Part shown: positions 1 to 6,307 of the stretch, piece after piece
How the letters are laid out: the number at the start of each line of letters is the position of its first letter
How positions within the stretch are numbered: the stretch's first letter is position 1
Source of the DNA: Alcanivorax sp.
GTDB taxonomy: Bacteria; Pseudomonadota; Gammaproteobacteria; Pseudomonadales; Alcanivoracaceae
Length of the DNA: 42,715 nucleotides
Reading direction: 5' to 3'
Assembly: GCA_013823245.1 (NCBI GenBank)
Contig: PNLU01000018.1
Location: 1 to 42,715, forward strand
Program-made: the position numbers and the translations under genes
Notes under the pieces: model-generated
The model's input: the letters and a program-made list of their open reading frames with translations, nothing else
The model's database searches: none
What the model was told of the DNA's origin: nothing

Positions 1-638
1 TCAATCATCGCCATGCTCACATCTGCCGCTGATTTGCGCGGCACTTTGCGCAATACAAGATACTGCGTGCGCCGCTCAACAATCGATACCAGGGCGTGGC
101 GATGCCTGGCCCCTATGATGGTATCGCCCTCCCAGTCACCAAGACGGCCTCGATTGTCGACGATGGCCGGCCTATCGCCGATAGGGCGGCGCCCAACAAT
201 TTGCCCGCGCCTGTCCCTGCCGCTTGCATAGCGCTTGCGCTTCTTCTTCTGGCAACGAAGATGACGCCAAAGGTCTCCGCCTGCCGCCTTGTCCGCGTAG
301 ACTTTCAGGTAGATGGTCTCGTGGCTGATGGCGGCAACGCCGTCTCGTCGTCCTCTGCCTGAAATCTGCTCGGGGCTCCAGCCCTGTCTCAACTTCGCTT
401 TGGCGTACTGCCAGTCATGTGGCGCAATGCTCCTTGCGTTACGGGGGCGCCGCTCATGTGCGAGCTGCTGAGCTTGCCGGGCCCGATATCCGCGCTGACC
501 GCGATTCCTCCTGAGCTCCCGGCTGATTGTCGCTGGATGCCGATCCAGCTGATCTGCAATCGACTTCTGACTCTCACCCTGTCGAAGCAGGGCATAAATC
601 TGATAACGTTCTTCCTGGGTGAGGTGCGTATAGACCAT
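1..638 (-). CDS. IS30-family transposase, C-terminus beyond the window
   Basis: The minus-strand frame is open from the ATG at 638 to the window edge, giving 212 codons with no stop or frameshift. IS30 transposases are usually about 320-350 residues, so roughly the last third is off the window. The N-terminus (HLTQEERYQIYALL, then a helix-turn-helix ending SIADQLDRHPATISREL, about residues 5-42) is the typical IS30 DNA-binding head. The motif GDWEGDT at 167-173 carries the first Asp of the DDE triad; the second Asp and the Glu are not visible. The protein would cut and join element ends during transposition. The visible part is intact, so the copy may be active. Family assignment is firm; activity is inference. 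Confidence 0.93.
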   Translation of the reverse strand, partial: MVYTHLTQEERYQIYALLRQGESQKSIADQLDRHPATISRELRRNRGQRGYRARQAQQLAHERRPRNARSIAPHDWQYAKAKLRQGWSPEQISGRGRRDGVAAISHETIYLKVYADKAAGGDLWRHLRCQKKKRKRYASGRDRRGQIVGRRPIGDRPAIVDNRGRLGDWEGDTIIGARHRHALVSIVERRTQYLVLRKVPRKSAADVSMAMI

Positions 639-692
639 ATGTGCAATCTCGATTTGCCGATCGGAGATTGGGCATTCTAGCGCACCTCACCC
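1..692 (-). mobile_element. IS30-family insertion sequence, one end only
   Basis: The transposase gene runs off the left edge. Its upstream end lies about 54 bases beyond the start codon. The exact terminal inverted repeat cannot be fixed because the other end is not in the window. I place the end near 692 because the neighbouring reading frame switches there to a short unrelated tail and stops at 687-689. Confidence 0.6.
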
Positions 693-1049
693 CTGATCAT
701 TATTTGATCGAAATTGCACTTCAACATTGAATCCGCGAAAAGGCGAGTGATGGATGTCTCGATAGAAAAGATGAATCTGATCGCCGTTCTGCTTTGCGTT
801 GATGATTCTGGCATCCGAAGAATGCTTTTCTTCGCCCTCCCAATGCAAGAAGCCGCCGTCGAGGTAATCGTTGTACTGTGTTAGGGCTTGCTGCTTTTCC
901 TTGGTCACGAATAGGATGATGAAGTTCGTGCCGGATGGCGTCACGACGCCGCGGGATATGGCTTGGAAGCCTTTGTACCCCCACAGCTCAGCGAGAAAGG
1001 GGCGCTCATATGAATTGCCAGTATTCAGACTTTTAAAACTAATTTTCAT
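687..1049 (-). pseudogene. DUF3427-like domain protein, probably truncated by the IS30 element
   Basis: The 120-residue product opens with a pattern typical of the small domain found at the N-terminus of some HNH endonucleases and related to DUF3427: YERPFLAELWGYKGFQAISRG, then IILFVTKEKQ, QYNDYL, LHWEGEEKHSSD, and IHLFYRDIHHSPF. The frame then reads FRGFNVEVQFRSNNDQG and stops at 687-689, inside or at the edge of the IS30 element. Any downstream catalytic domain, such as HNH, is missing. The start at 1049 has only a weak GGTGA ahead of it. Related full-length proteins are associated with restriction or DNA damage. An alternative is that the domain stands alone and the protein is nearly complete. 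Confidence 0.55.
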
Positions 1050-1157
1050 GGATCACCATTTTACCCCTAACTCTGGAAAGCAGGCTCTGCCCCCATTTCG
1101 TTGTCTCTCTTAATGGCTCCAGGGCTGAGCCACTCACTATGCTCGACCCATGTCCCA

Positions 1158-1173
1158 ATTATAGCGCGCGCTA
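1158..1173 (-). promoter_or_regulatory. Consensus -10 box overlapping a 12-bp palindrome
   Basis: On the minus strand a perfect TATAAT (1158-1163) abuts the palindrome TAGCGCGCGCTA (1162-1173). No good -35 hexamer is seen at 16-18 bases. It could drive the DUF3427-like gene, whose start is about 110 bases downstream. The 1050-1349 gap otherwise holds only this and the inverted repeat at 1227-1269. Confidence 0.3.
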
Positions 1174-1217
1174 ATACTATAAAGCATATGGAGCAACATC
1201 TATCTGACCCCGCGGGA

Positions 1218-1269
1218 CCGTAACTCTGCCCTTTGCTCACACTCTTTACTTAATGGCGGAGCAAAGGCA
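1218..1269 (-). other. Inverted repeat, possible degenerate attC site
   Basis: Plus-strand TGCCCTTTGCTC (1227-1238) is matched by GAGCAAAGGCA (1259-1269) across a 20-base loop. It is preceded at 1218-1224 by CCGTAAC, which reads GTTACGG on the minus strand and resembles an attC core site. The position, after the membrane-protein gene, is where an attC site is expected. The inverse core site is not recognisable, so this may instead be a terminator-like hairpin. Confidence 0.35.
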
Positions 1270-1349
1270 CAAGAATACCGTTTTACTAATGTAAGTATAA
1301 ACGAGGGATCTAGATGTCTACTTTTACTGGAGAGCTCGACCTCCAAACA

Positions 1350-2051
1350 TTAAGCTTCAACTGCAGGCCTCTGGCCCGCCGGCTGCAAGCGCTTGCTGGG
1401 CTGGTGGAGTGCTTCCCGCCGGACGGATATCGCTTGCGCTTCCTCAAGACAGGTGACATTAAAGCGCAGTGCCCCGACCAAGCGATGGCCGATGAAAGCG
1501 CCGCCATACAGCCCGAGCACGAAGGCCATTAAAATGTTCGAGGGCATGTTAGCAGTATCTGGCGGGGCCTGAAGGGCAGCGTAGTACAGTGCAAGACCTG
1601 CAGGAATGAAGCCTATCTTCTCAATCGCCCCAATCAGCAATCCAATCCTCTGCTGAATTTGCTGCGCGTCGCTCTCCAAGATTCTCTTCGCCAATGACAA
1701 AGATTCAGAAGGGAATTTACCAAGGGACGATACGAAATCTGCGCGCTGTTTCAACCGGCCCGCCGCAGCCTCTGCATACCCCTTGAGCGGGGAATGAAGA
1801 GTAGCGACGATTACGAATGCCTGCACCAAGACGAGCGCAAGAACCGAGAGCAAAAACACCAGGCCGGCTAGCAACGCCACGTTCCGTAGAGGCTCAACGA
1901 ACACCAAAGGAATAGCCAACGCCAGCGACACAGTTGCGATCAACAACAGGAACTTCTCCAGCTTCGTCTCAGCGAACGAGGACCAGAAGCCACGCTGAAC
2001 TGCAAACTGCTCGACGGCCTTCAGTATGCTAACTACTTCAGATGCCACCAC
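1350..2051 (-). CDS. Cassette-borne membrane protein with about four helices, unknown function
   Basis: The 233-residue product starts at a GTG at 2051 (or the adjacent GTG at 2048), preceded by AAAGGAGGAGG. That ribosome site lies just inside the cassette, right after the attC core site GTTGGGC at 2066-2072. The frame is open further upstream, but that part runs through the attC site. Two strong hydrophobic helices (FLLLIATVSLALAIPLVFVE and ALLAGLVFLLSVLALVLVQAF) are followed by a polar stretch of about 60 residues with coiled-coil character. A second hydrophobic pair follows (IGFIPAGLALYYAAL and ILMAFVLGLYGGAFIGH), then a basic tail. I recognise no family. It is the last clear cassette before the IS30 end of the array. 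Confidence 0.75.
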   Translation of the reverse strand: MVASEVVSILKAVEQFAVQRGFWSSFAETKLEKFLLLIATVSLALAIPLVFVEPLRNVALLAGLVFLLSVLALVLVQAFVIVATLHSPLKGYAEAAAGRLKQRADFVSSLGKFPSESLSLAKRILESDAQQIQQRIGLLIGAIEKIGFIPAGLALYYAALQAPPDTANMPSNILMAFVLGLYGGAFIGHRLVGALRFNVTCLEEAQAISVRREALHQPSKRLQPAGQRPAVEA

Positions 2052-2065
2052 GCCTCCTCCTTTCT

Positions 2066-2150
2066 GCCCAACGCCTTGCATCAGCCGGCCATTTGGAGCG
2101 AATGGCGACGCCGTAGCGGAAAGCGGGTCAACTGCATGCAATTATTAGCG
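2066..2150 (-). other. attC site after the CoiA-like cassette gene
   Basis: On the minus strand the site runs from a degenerate inverse core site around 2144-2150, overlapping the upstream stop codon, to the core site GTTGGGC at 2066-2072, which fits GTTRRRY exactly. The arms pair as TTGCATGCAG against TTGCATCAG, with the extra G in the left arm (read minus), as in known attC sites. Length is about 85 bp. Confidence 0.7.
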
Positions 2151-3152
2151 TTCAATTTCCCACCTTCCTTCACAGCGCCCGACAATTTTTATGGCACTGC
2201 CGCTATTAGCGTAACCACATTTGCAGTTAGCGACATACTTTCTATAGAGATAGCAGTTTGCTTCAGGTGTTCCACAATGTATACAAACGCAGCAATTTGG
2301 AAAATTTGGTGCATTACCCTTCAACCCGGGACGTGAATGGATGGTATTGATTCCATTATCATGCAAGAAATCATTCCCAACGGCTTTGCGGATATCACGC
2401 AGTATTGCATCGCAATTAGGGACTGTTTTGATATTCTCACTATGAATGCCAATGCTATATCCGTACGGTAATTTGACGGGGCTCCCACATTTCCAGCAAG
2501 CATCCTTAACAAACCGCACCTCATATTCTTCTGGCTCATCTTTCCAGATGATCATCCCGGATAGTAATGCTTTAACGAAATCAGTCAGCGGCATCTCGAA
2601 TCCGAGAACTTGCGGATTGGCGCAGCCTGACTCCCAGTCAACATAGAAGATCGGCAGGTCTTTGGATGGGGAGGGCTTAGAGTGATGGAATTGGTTTTTA
2701 CCCACAAACCAAGCGGCCCGCACTGCTGACCGTTTGTACCGGTCTTGGCGCGCCTTGAACTGCTCTAGGGTTTGCGTGGAAAGTTGAACTTCAAGAGCGA
2801 CAAAGGCCTTGTTCTTCTTACATAGCACATCAGCACGCCACTGTTGCCCATCTTTGGATTCTCCACTTCCCTCAGTAATGACCTCCCAGCCTGATTCTGA
2901 AGCCGCAATGGCGACTACTTCTTTAAGTAGCAGATGCTCTTTGCTTTCTGGCCCGAGATCACAACTTTCCGATTTCCTATAGTGGGAAAAATACTGCGTG
3001 CCTAAACGACTGGTTTTTGCTACTGCTCGTTCGCCGCAGCACGGCATTTTGAGTAGAGAGCGACGATTAGATTTTTGGAGGGCATTCCATTCGACCCCAG
3101 ACATCCGAAATGACTGAAGGCTTTCACCTTCTAGATCAGCTCTCAGTGGCAT
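2145..3152 (-). CDS. CoiA-like nuclease with C-terminal zinc-finger cysteines
   Basis: The 335-residue product begins MPLRA and carries LKMPCCGE (35-41), typical of the CoiA-like family. ESKEHLLLKE (69-78) follows, then a PD-(D/E)xK-type core: WRADVL with D108 and ALEVQLS with E121 and Q123. The C-terminal half is cysteine-rich: CWKC 219-222, CCVCIHC 287-293, C300 and CKC 310-312, suggesting one or two zinc ribbons. CoiA-family proteins are predicted nucleases, some linked to natural competence. Nuclease activity here is inference from the motif. The gene fills one cassette between attC sites 3160-3236 and 2066-2150. No good Shine-Dalgarno is seen, but the start lies only 14 bases after the cassette boundary. 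Confidence 0.8.
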   Translation of the reverse strand: MPLRADLEGESLQSFRMSGVEWNALQKSNRRSLLKMPCCGERAVAKTSRLGTQYFSHYRKSESCDLGPESKEHLLLKEVVAIAASESGWEVITEGSGESKDGQQWRADVLCKKNKAFVALEVQLSTQTLEQFKARQDRYKRSAVRAAWFVGKNQFHHSKPSPSKDLPIFYVDWESGCANPQVLGFEMPLTDFVKALLSGMIIWKDEPEEYEVRFVKDACWKCGSPVKLPYGYSIGIHSENIKTVPNCDAILRDIRKAVGNDFLHDNGINTIHSRPGLKGNAPNFPNCCVCIHCGTPEANCYLYRKYVANCKCGYANSGSAIKIVGRCEGRWEIER

Positions 3153-3159
3153 ACTTGAA

Positions 3160-3236
3160 CTCTAACTCCAGGCATGGCCGATAAATTTAGCGACGAAGCG
3201 ACGAAAATTTGGTCCGCCTGCCGCGACTGGTTAGGC
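3160..3236 (-). other. attC site after the M41-like cassette gene
   Basis: Inverse core site GCCTAAC (minus, 3230-3236) is an exact complement of this cassette's own first bases GTTAGGC at 3808-3814. The core site of the next cassette is GTTAGAG at 3160-3166. The site lies 11 bases beyond the stop codon of the peptidase gene and is 77 bp long. Confidence 0.8.
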
Positions 3237-3247
3237 GAGCTGCTCAA

Positions 3248-3769
3248 CTAGAAGAGATCTCGCTTAAATTTATTTATTTCTAGGATTTCCCTCACCCTCT
3301 CGCCATCAATACGTCTGGCGGCAAGAAGCACGCTAACAACGAGGCTAATCCTCCGAGCATACCGACGGATGATCGGCACAACATGCTCTATCGCATAGTT
3401 CATGAATTCTTCTTTCTCTTCTTTCGTAAAGTCATTATCTTCAGTGACCATGCGCCCAACAAACTCCTGATGATCTCGCCAAGCATTACTAAAAATACGC
3501 GCGCTTACTTCCGCAACAGCCCCCGGATCATTTAAATCTATTCCATTGATAAGACCACTCTGTAATAAGAAAACTTCTGCCGCAAAGCCACCACATGCAA
3601 CACTTCGCGCCGTCTCTGGAAGAACATAGCAGCCGCGAGCCACAGCGAAGGCTTCTGAATCTTGCTCAAGAAACTCGACGCGCTTTAGATCGCCTCCAAG
3701 ATGCAGACAAACCGTAGCATGTCCAACTTCATGCCAAGCCCTGTACTCGTCGCTATCGATTAAAATCAT
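3248..3769 (-). CDS. Stand-alone M41 (FtsH peptidase)-like protein
   Basis: The 173-residue product has HEVGHA at 13-18, the HExxH zinc site of metallopeptidases, placed as in FtsH (a helix followed by LGGDLKRVEFLE). VACGGFAAEVFLL at 58-69 matches the FtsH-type GG-AAE segment, and LNDPGAVAEVSARIF at 79-93 resembles the region giving the third zinc ligand (D81 is a candidate). There is no AAA+ ATPase domain and no membrane segment, so this is the peptidase module alone. The start at 3769 has a strong ribosome site (GAGGAGGGCTAC then ATG) and lies 39 bases inside the cassette. Proteolytic activity is inferred; substrate unknown. Confidence 0.72.
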   Translation of the reverse strand: MILIDSDEYRAWHEVGHATVCLHLGGDLKRVEFLEQDSEAFAVARGCYVLPETARSVACGGFAAEVFLLQSGLINGIDLNDPGAVAEVSARIFSNAWRDHQEFVGRMVTEDNDFTKEEKEEFMNYAIEHVVPIIRRYARRISLVVSVLLAARRIDGERVREILEINKFKRDLF

Positions 3770-3807
3770 GTAGCCCTCCTCGCTCCGGCATGAGTATCGA
3801 ATGGATC

Positions 3808-3888
3808 GCCTAACGATCTAAGCAAGGGCATATTTTGCGTTCAGAGCGCAGCGAAGCAAAACATGCCCTCTGCCTTAGATTGTTAGTA
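3808..3888 (-). other. attC site after the lipoprotein/DUF3892 cassette
   Basis: This is the clearest stem in the array. The plus-strand left arm TAACGATCTAAGCAAGGGCA matches the reverse complement of the right arm, TAACAATCTAAGGCAGAGGG, with unpaired extra G bases in the arm that comes first on the minus strand. The core site is GTTAGGC (minus, 3808-3814). The inverse core site is TACTAAC (3882-3888), which matches this cassette's own start GTTAGAA (4794-4800) at 6 of 7 bases. Confidence 0.9.
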
Positions 3889-3902
3889 TAGGCTGGGTGT
3901 GC

Positions 3903-4163
3903 TTAACAATCTGGAAGTTCCTCCAGATTATTTTTGCCTTTCCCGTCACGGTCAGTTCTCAGGTGCTTCTTGCCCCCAACATTCACAACATGAACATTAA
4001 CCTTTGAGCCACCCACATTGACATAATAGGAATTTCGTCCGCTTTCAATATCGTCAATTGCGTCAGCTTTAGATCTTGGCGACCACCACTCTCCAGAATT
4101 ACATAATTTAGTGATTACGTTATCATCGCCTTTGCCTGTTTTTGTGACCTTTCTATCGGTCAT
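3903..4163 (-). CDS. DUF3892-domain protein
   Basis: The 86-residue product shows the DUF3892 pattern: ITKLCN (17-22), WWSPRSKADAIDDIESG (26-42), SYYVNVGGSKVNVHVV (45-60), KHLRTDRDG (66-74) and the ending NNLEELPDC. I start it at the ATG at 4163, which has GAGGAGAAAGACA ahead of it; the frame is open upstream but with no ribosome site. DUF3892 proteins are small, often lie in accessory regions and have no settled biochemical role. It is the second gene of a two-gene cassette: only 49 bases separate it from the lipoprotein stop, with no attC between them. Confidence 0.82.
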   Translation of the reverse strand: MTDRKVTKTGKGDDNVITKLCNSGEWWSPRSKADAIDDIESGRNSYYVNVGGSKVNVHVVNVGGKKHLRTDRDGKGKNNLEELPDC

Positions 4164-4212
4164 TGTCTTTCTCCTCGTTGTGACAGACTTCTCTAGCGCT
4201 ACAAGCACGCGC

Positions 4213-4752
4213 TTACGCATCCGGCTGACTTTGATTGTTAGAAGTGTCTTCTGATTCTATGACCAAAGGTGCCTTAATCCCTACCTTGAGCGAGCTTCGA
4301 ATTAACTCGGACACCAAAACGAGCAACTCGGTATTTGTAATACCACCATTCGCTTGAAGCTGGCACAAACCGAACATACCAATGCTTAGGTAGGTATTAC
4401 GCTCTGAATTTGTTTTCAAACTGATAATATCGTTGGCTAAGTTTATAGCCAGCGCTTTTTCTTCTGGCGAACTGCCTGAGGAAAGCTGGACCCCCTTTAA
4501 TATACCAAGAAGTTCATTACTAAAATCCACACCTCCGATTTTCTCATGAAAGACATCTGCGCCCTGAACACATGCCTTCCCCTCTGTATTAACAAAAGCC
4601 GCACTATTTTTCGGGCTCCAAACGAATAATGTTGACTTATTCGGGAGTTCCGCGAAAGTCATCATTGGTTTGGTCTCACCATACCAAGAACCAAAAGCAC
4701 TGCAGCCATTTAAAACTATTACCGAAGCAATAATAAAAGCCAATTTTAACAT
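4213..4752 (-). CDS. Cassette-borne lipoprotein, unknown function
   Basis: The 179-residue product starts at the ATG at 4752 behind AAAGGAGACTGGG. The frame stays open upstream through the attC site but that part is not likely to be translated. Residues 1-17 (MLKLAFIIASVIVLNGC) are a lipoprotein signal peptide, with the lipid-modified cysteine at 17. The mature part has KSTLFVWSPKNSAAFV and a late helix-rich segment (NTELLVLVSELIRSSLKVG). I recognise no family. Ser at +2 predicts an outer-membrane location under the usual Lol sorting rule. It shares its cassette with the DUF3892 gene. Confidence 0.75.
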   Translation of the reverse strand: MLKLAFIIASVIVLNGCSAFGSWYGETKPMMTFAELPNKSTLFVWSPKNSAAFVNTEGKACVQGADVFHEKIGGVDFSNELLGILKGVQLSSGSSPEEKALAINLANDIISLKTNSERNTYLSIGMFGLCQLQANGGITNTELLVLVSELIRSSLKVGIKAPLVIESEDTSNNQSQPDA

Positions 4753-4793
4753 CCCAGTCTCCTTTATGAGGGTTGTACAAACCGAACTTTCGC

Positions 4794-4877
4794 TTCTAAC
4801 GCCCGCAGCAACCACGGGTTTGTAGTGTAGCCGCAGGCAGAACGAAAAAGCCGTCGATTTGCCTGCGATTGTTAAGT
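4794..4877 (-). other. attC site after the 308-residue orphan cassette gene
   Basis: Inverse core site ACTTAAC (minus, 4871-4877) lies just beyond the upstream stop codon (4880-4882), and core site GTTAGAA is at 4794-4800. The sequence belongs to the same attC family as the sites at 8407-8490 and 9585-9668: all share TAACGCCCGCAGCA, a GGCTTTGTA segment, AAAAGCCGTCG and GCCTGCGATTGTTA on the plus strand. Confidence 0.88.
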
Positions 4878-4879
4878 GT

Positions 4880-5806
4880 TTACTCGGACAATACTCTTCC
4901 AATTTCTTCAAACCAGTTCTCGCGATGGATTACGCGTTCTTTGTGGAGCTTATTCTGCAGAATCTCAGCTTTGGTCAAACCGGACAAATATTCCCAGTTG
5001 CCCTCAAGAACATAAGTAGCGTTGTTTGTCTGAGTACTTTCAAGGACATATAGATCTGATTCTGAGAAGCCGAAAACGATATAGCCTGAAAATCCAGCCC
5101 GCCCAACAGCTACGAACTCTGGCTCGAATGAATTTATTGCCTCGAAACGTTTTTCTATTACAACCTTGTTACCTTCTGATTGATCATCAATAACCGGTTG
5201 TATTAATGGCTTTAGCACTCCCCAGGGCTTTTGACCTTTAGGAAGAACATCCCAGTTCAACCTTCTTATCGGCGATCGAATAATGGCGTCTAAATCCTCG
5301 TTTCTTATTTCACAAAGGCCAAACACTTCGAGAAACATATTTATTACGTGAACAATAGCTTCCTCATTGTCATCGTTTAAACTGATCGGATCAGCGACTA
5401 TCAGTTTTCTTCCCTCGGTGTCGACGGCGACGCTAAGCTCAATAGATGGCGGAGGTACTATCTTTCTTGGATATCGCTCATAGGGTATATCTACAATTCT
5501 AGACTGTTCCTCAAAATCATATCGCCCCCGAAATTCCCTCCAGGTCCACTCTTGCTGGCGGTAGTGGGTTTCCATAGGTTGATCTTTTAGGGGGATTTCT
5601 TTCCCCCTTGAATTGAAGAGTGTCACATTGCCAACAGCTGTGGGGAGCACCTTTTCACCAGGTTCTAGACTGACACTGAATCCAATATCTTGTGGACTGT
5701 GTTTGACAATATCTGAAGCCGCAGCTGCGATAACCAAGTTCTGGTCTTCGGGAATGCCCTTTGTATAGCTTGATAGTGATCTAATCCGCTTTTTATGGAT
5801 GATCAT
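4880..5806 (-). CDS. Cassette-borne orphan protein, 308 residues
   Basis: The gene starts at ATG 5806 behind AAGGAGACTGAACA. It has no signal peptide or membrane helix. The N-terminal half is proline- and charge-rich (PPPSIELSVAVDTEGRKLIV, about 117-137), followed by a mixed alpha/beta region with RRLNWDVLPKGQKPWG and PEFVAVGRAGFSGYIVFGF. The last feature suggests a C-terminal beta-rich domain. I see no catalytic motif and recognise no family. It fills a single cassette and its stop lies three bases from the attC inverse core site, as usual for cassettes. Confidence 0.75.
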   Translation of the reverse strand: MIIHKKRIRSLSSYTKGIPEDQNLVIAAAASDIVKHSPQDIGFSVSLEPGEKVLPTAVGNVTLFNSRGKEIPLKDQPMETHYRQQEWTWREFRGRYDFEEQSRIVDIPYERYPRKIVPPPSIELSVAVDTEGRKLIVADPISLNDDNEEAIVHVINMFLEVFGLCEIRNEDLDAIIRSPIRRLNWDVLPKGQKPWGVLKPLIQPVIDDQSEGNKVVIEKRFEAINSFEPEFVAVGRAGFSGYIVFGFSESDLYVLESTQTNNATYVLEGNWEYLSGLTKAEILQNKLHKERVIHRENWFEEIGRVLSE

Positions 5807-5826
5807 TGTTCAGTCTCCTTCCGGCA

Positions 5827-5915
5827 CCTAATGCTTGCGGTAACCGGCGCCGGAGCGCAGCGTAGGACACCAAAAGCGGCATGCTTTTGGGGTTCGGCTG
5901 ACTGCTTGGTTATAC
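5827..5915 (-). other. attC site after the 38-residue-ORF cassette
   Basis: Inverse core site GTATAAC (minus, 5909-5915) is an exact complement of this cassette's own start GTTATAC at 6241-6247. I place the core site at 5827-5833 (ATTAGGT). The first base deviates from G, but it gives the better stem, GCAGTCAGCCGA against GCGGTAACCGG with only wobble-type changes. An alternative core site is GTTACCG at 5838-5844. Confidence 0.65.
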
Positions 5916-5942
5916 ACTCTCGGCCCCATTTTCGTCGGAATT

Positions 5943-6059
5943 TCACTGACTCATCAGCAGGCCAAGCCTGGAAGGGAGGTAGACCTCCCAAAACCAATGG
6001 ATGCCTTTGGCAAGATATTTAGCAAATGACTTAGTCTCTCGTTGAACCTTCATAGCCAT
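5943..6059 (-). CDS. Small ORF, 38 residues, in a mostly non-coding cassette
   Basis: ATG 6059 is preceded by GGGAGGGTTTTCTT, a strong ribosome site. The product has a basic N-terminus (MAMKVQRETKSFAKYLAKG) followed by an aromatic, amphipathic stretch (IHWFWEVYLPSRLGLLMSQ). It is the only credible coding sequence in the cassette between 5915 and 6247. About 180 bases (6060-6240) precede it with no other gene; they may hold a cassette promoter or leader RNA, but I see no clear consensus elements. No family recognised. It could be a non-coding cassette with a chance ORF. Confidence 0.45.
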   Translation of the reverse strand: MAMKVQRETKSFAKYLAKGIHWFWEVYLPSRLGLLMSQ

Positions 6060-6240
6060 AAGAAAACCCTCCCTTAGTAGTGATGATATTCGGTTGATTA
6101 TTTCTGAGCACAGATATTGAGTCTAAAAAAATGGACAGATCTACTACTATAAAACAGTGCCTGCCATCATCGGTCCCGTGAGGCTACCTCCGAGAGACGC
6201 AAAGGAGCGTTTCGGCTACAAATTGTTCTGATCGCAATGT

Positions 6241-6300
6241 GTATAACGGCCGCTTCAGTTACGCGGCGCAGCCGTGTCAATCTGTAAGCGCTTTTTATGT
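6241..6300 (-). other. Short attC site after the HerA-type cassette gene
   Basis: This is a compact 60-bp site. Core site GTTATAC (minus) is at 6241-6247. The inverse core site ACATAAA at 6294-6300 matches 6 of 7 bases of the complement of this cassette's own start (GTTATGT at 8407-8413); the last base is C to A. The arms pair as GCGCTTACAGATTGACACGG against GGCCGCTTCAGTTACGCGG. Confidence 0.7.
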
Positions 6301-6307
6301 GCGCATG

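Noticed and set aside
1314..1532. Plus-strand open frame of 72 codons starting MSTFTGELDLQ
   Set aside because: It lies antisense to the membrane-protein gene, has no family resemblance, and the minus-strand frame has the ribosome site and hydrophobic pattern of a real protein.
5803..5997. Minus-strand open frame of 64 codons before the 308-residue gene
   Set aside because: It runs straight through the attC site at 5827-5915 and has no ribosome site; the 38-residue ORF at 5943-6059 in another frame is better supported.
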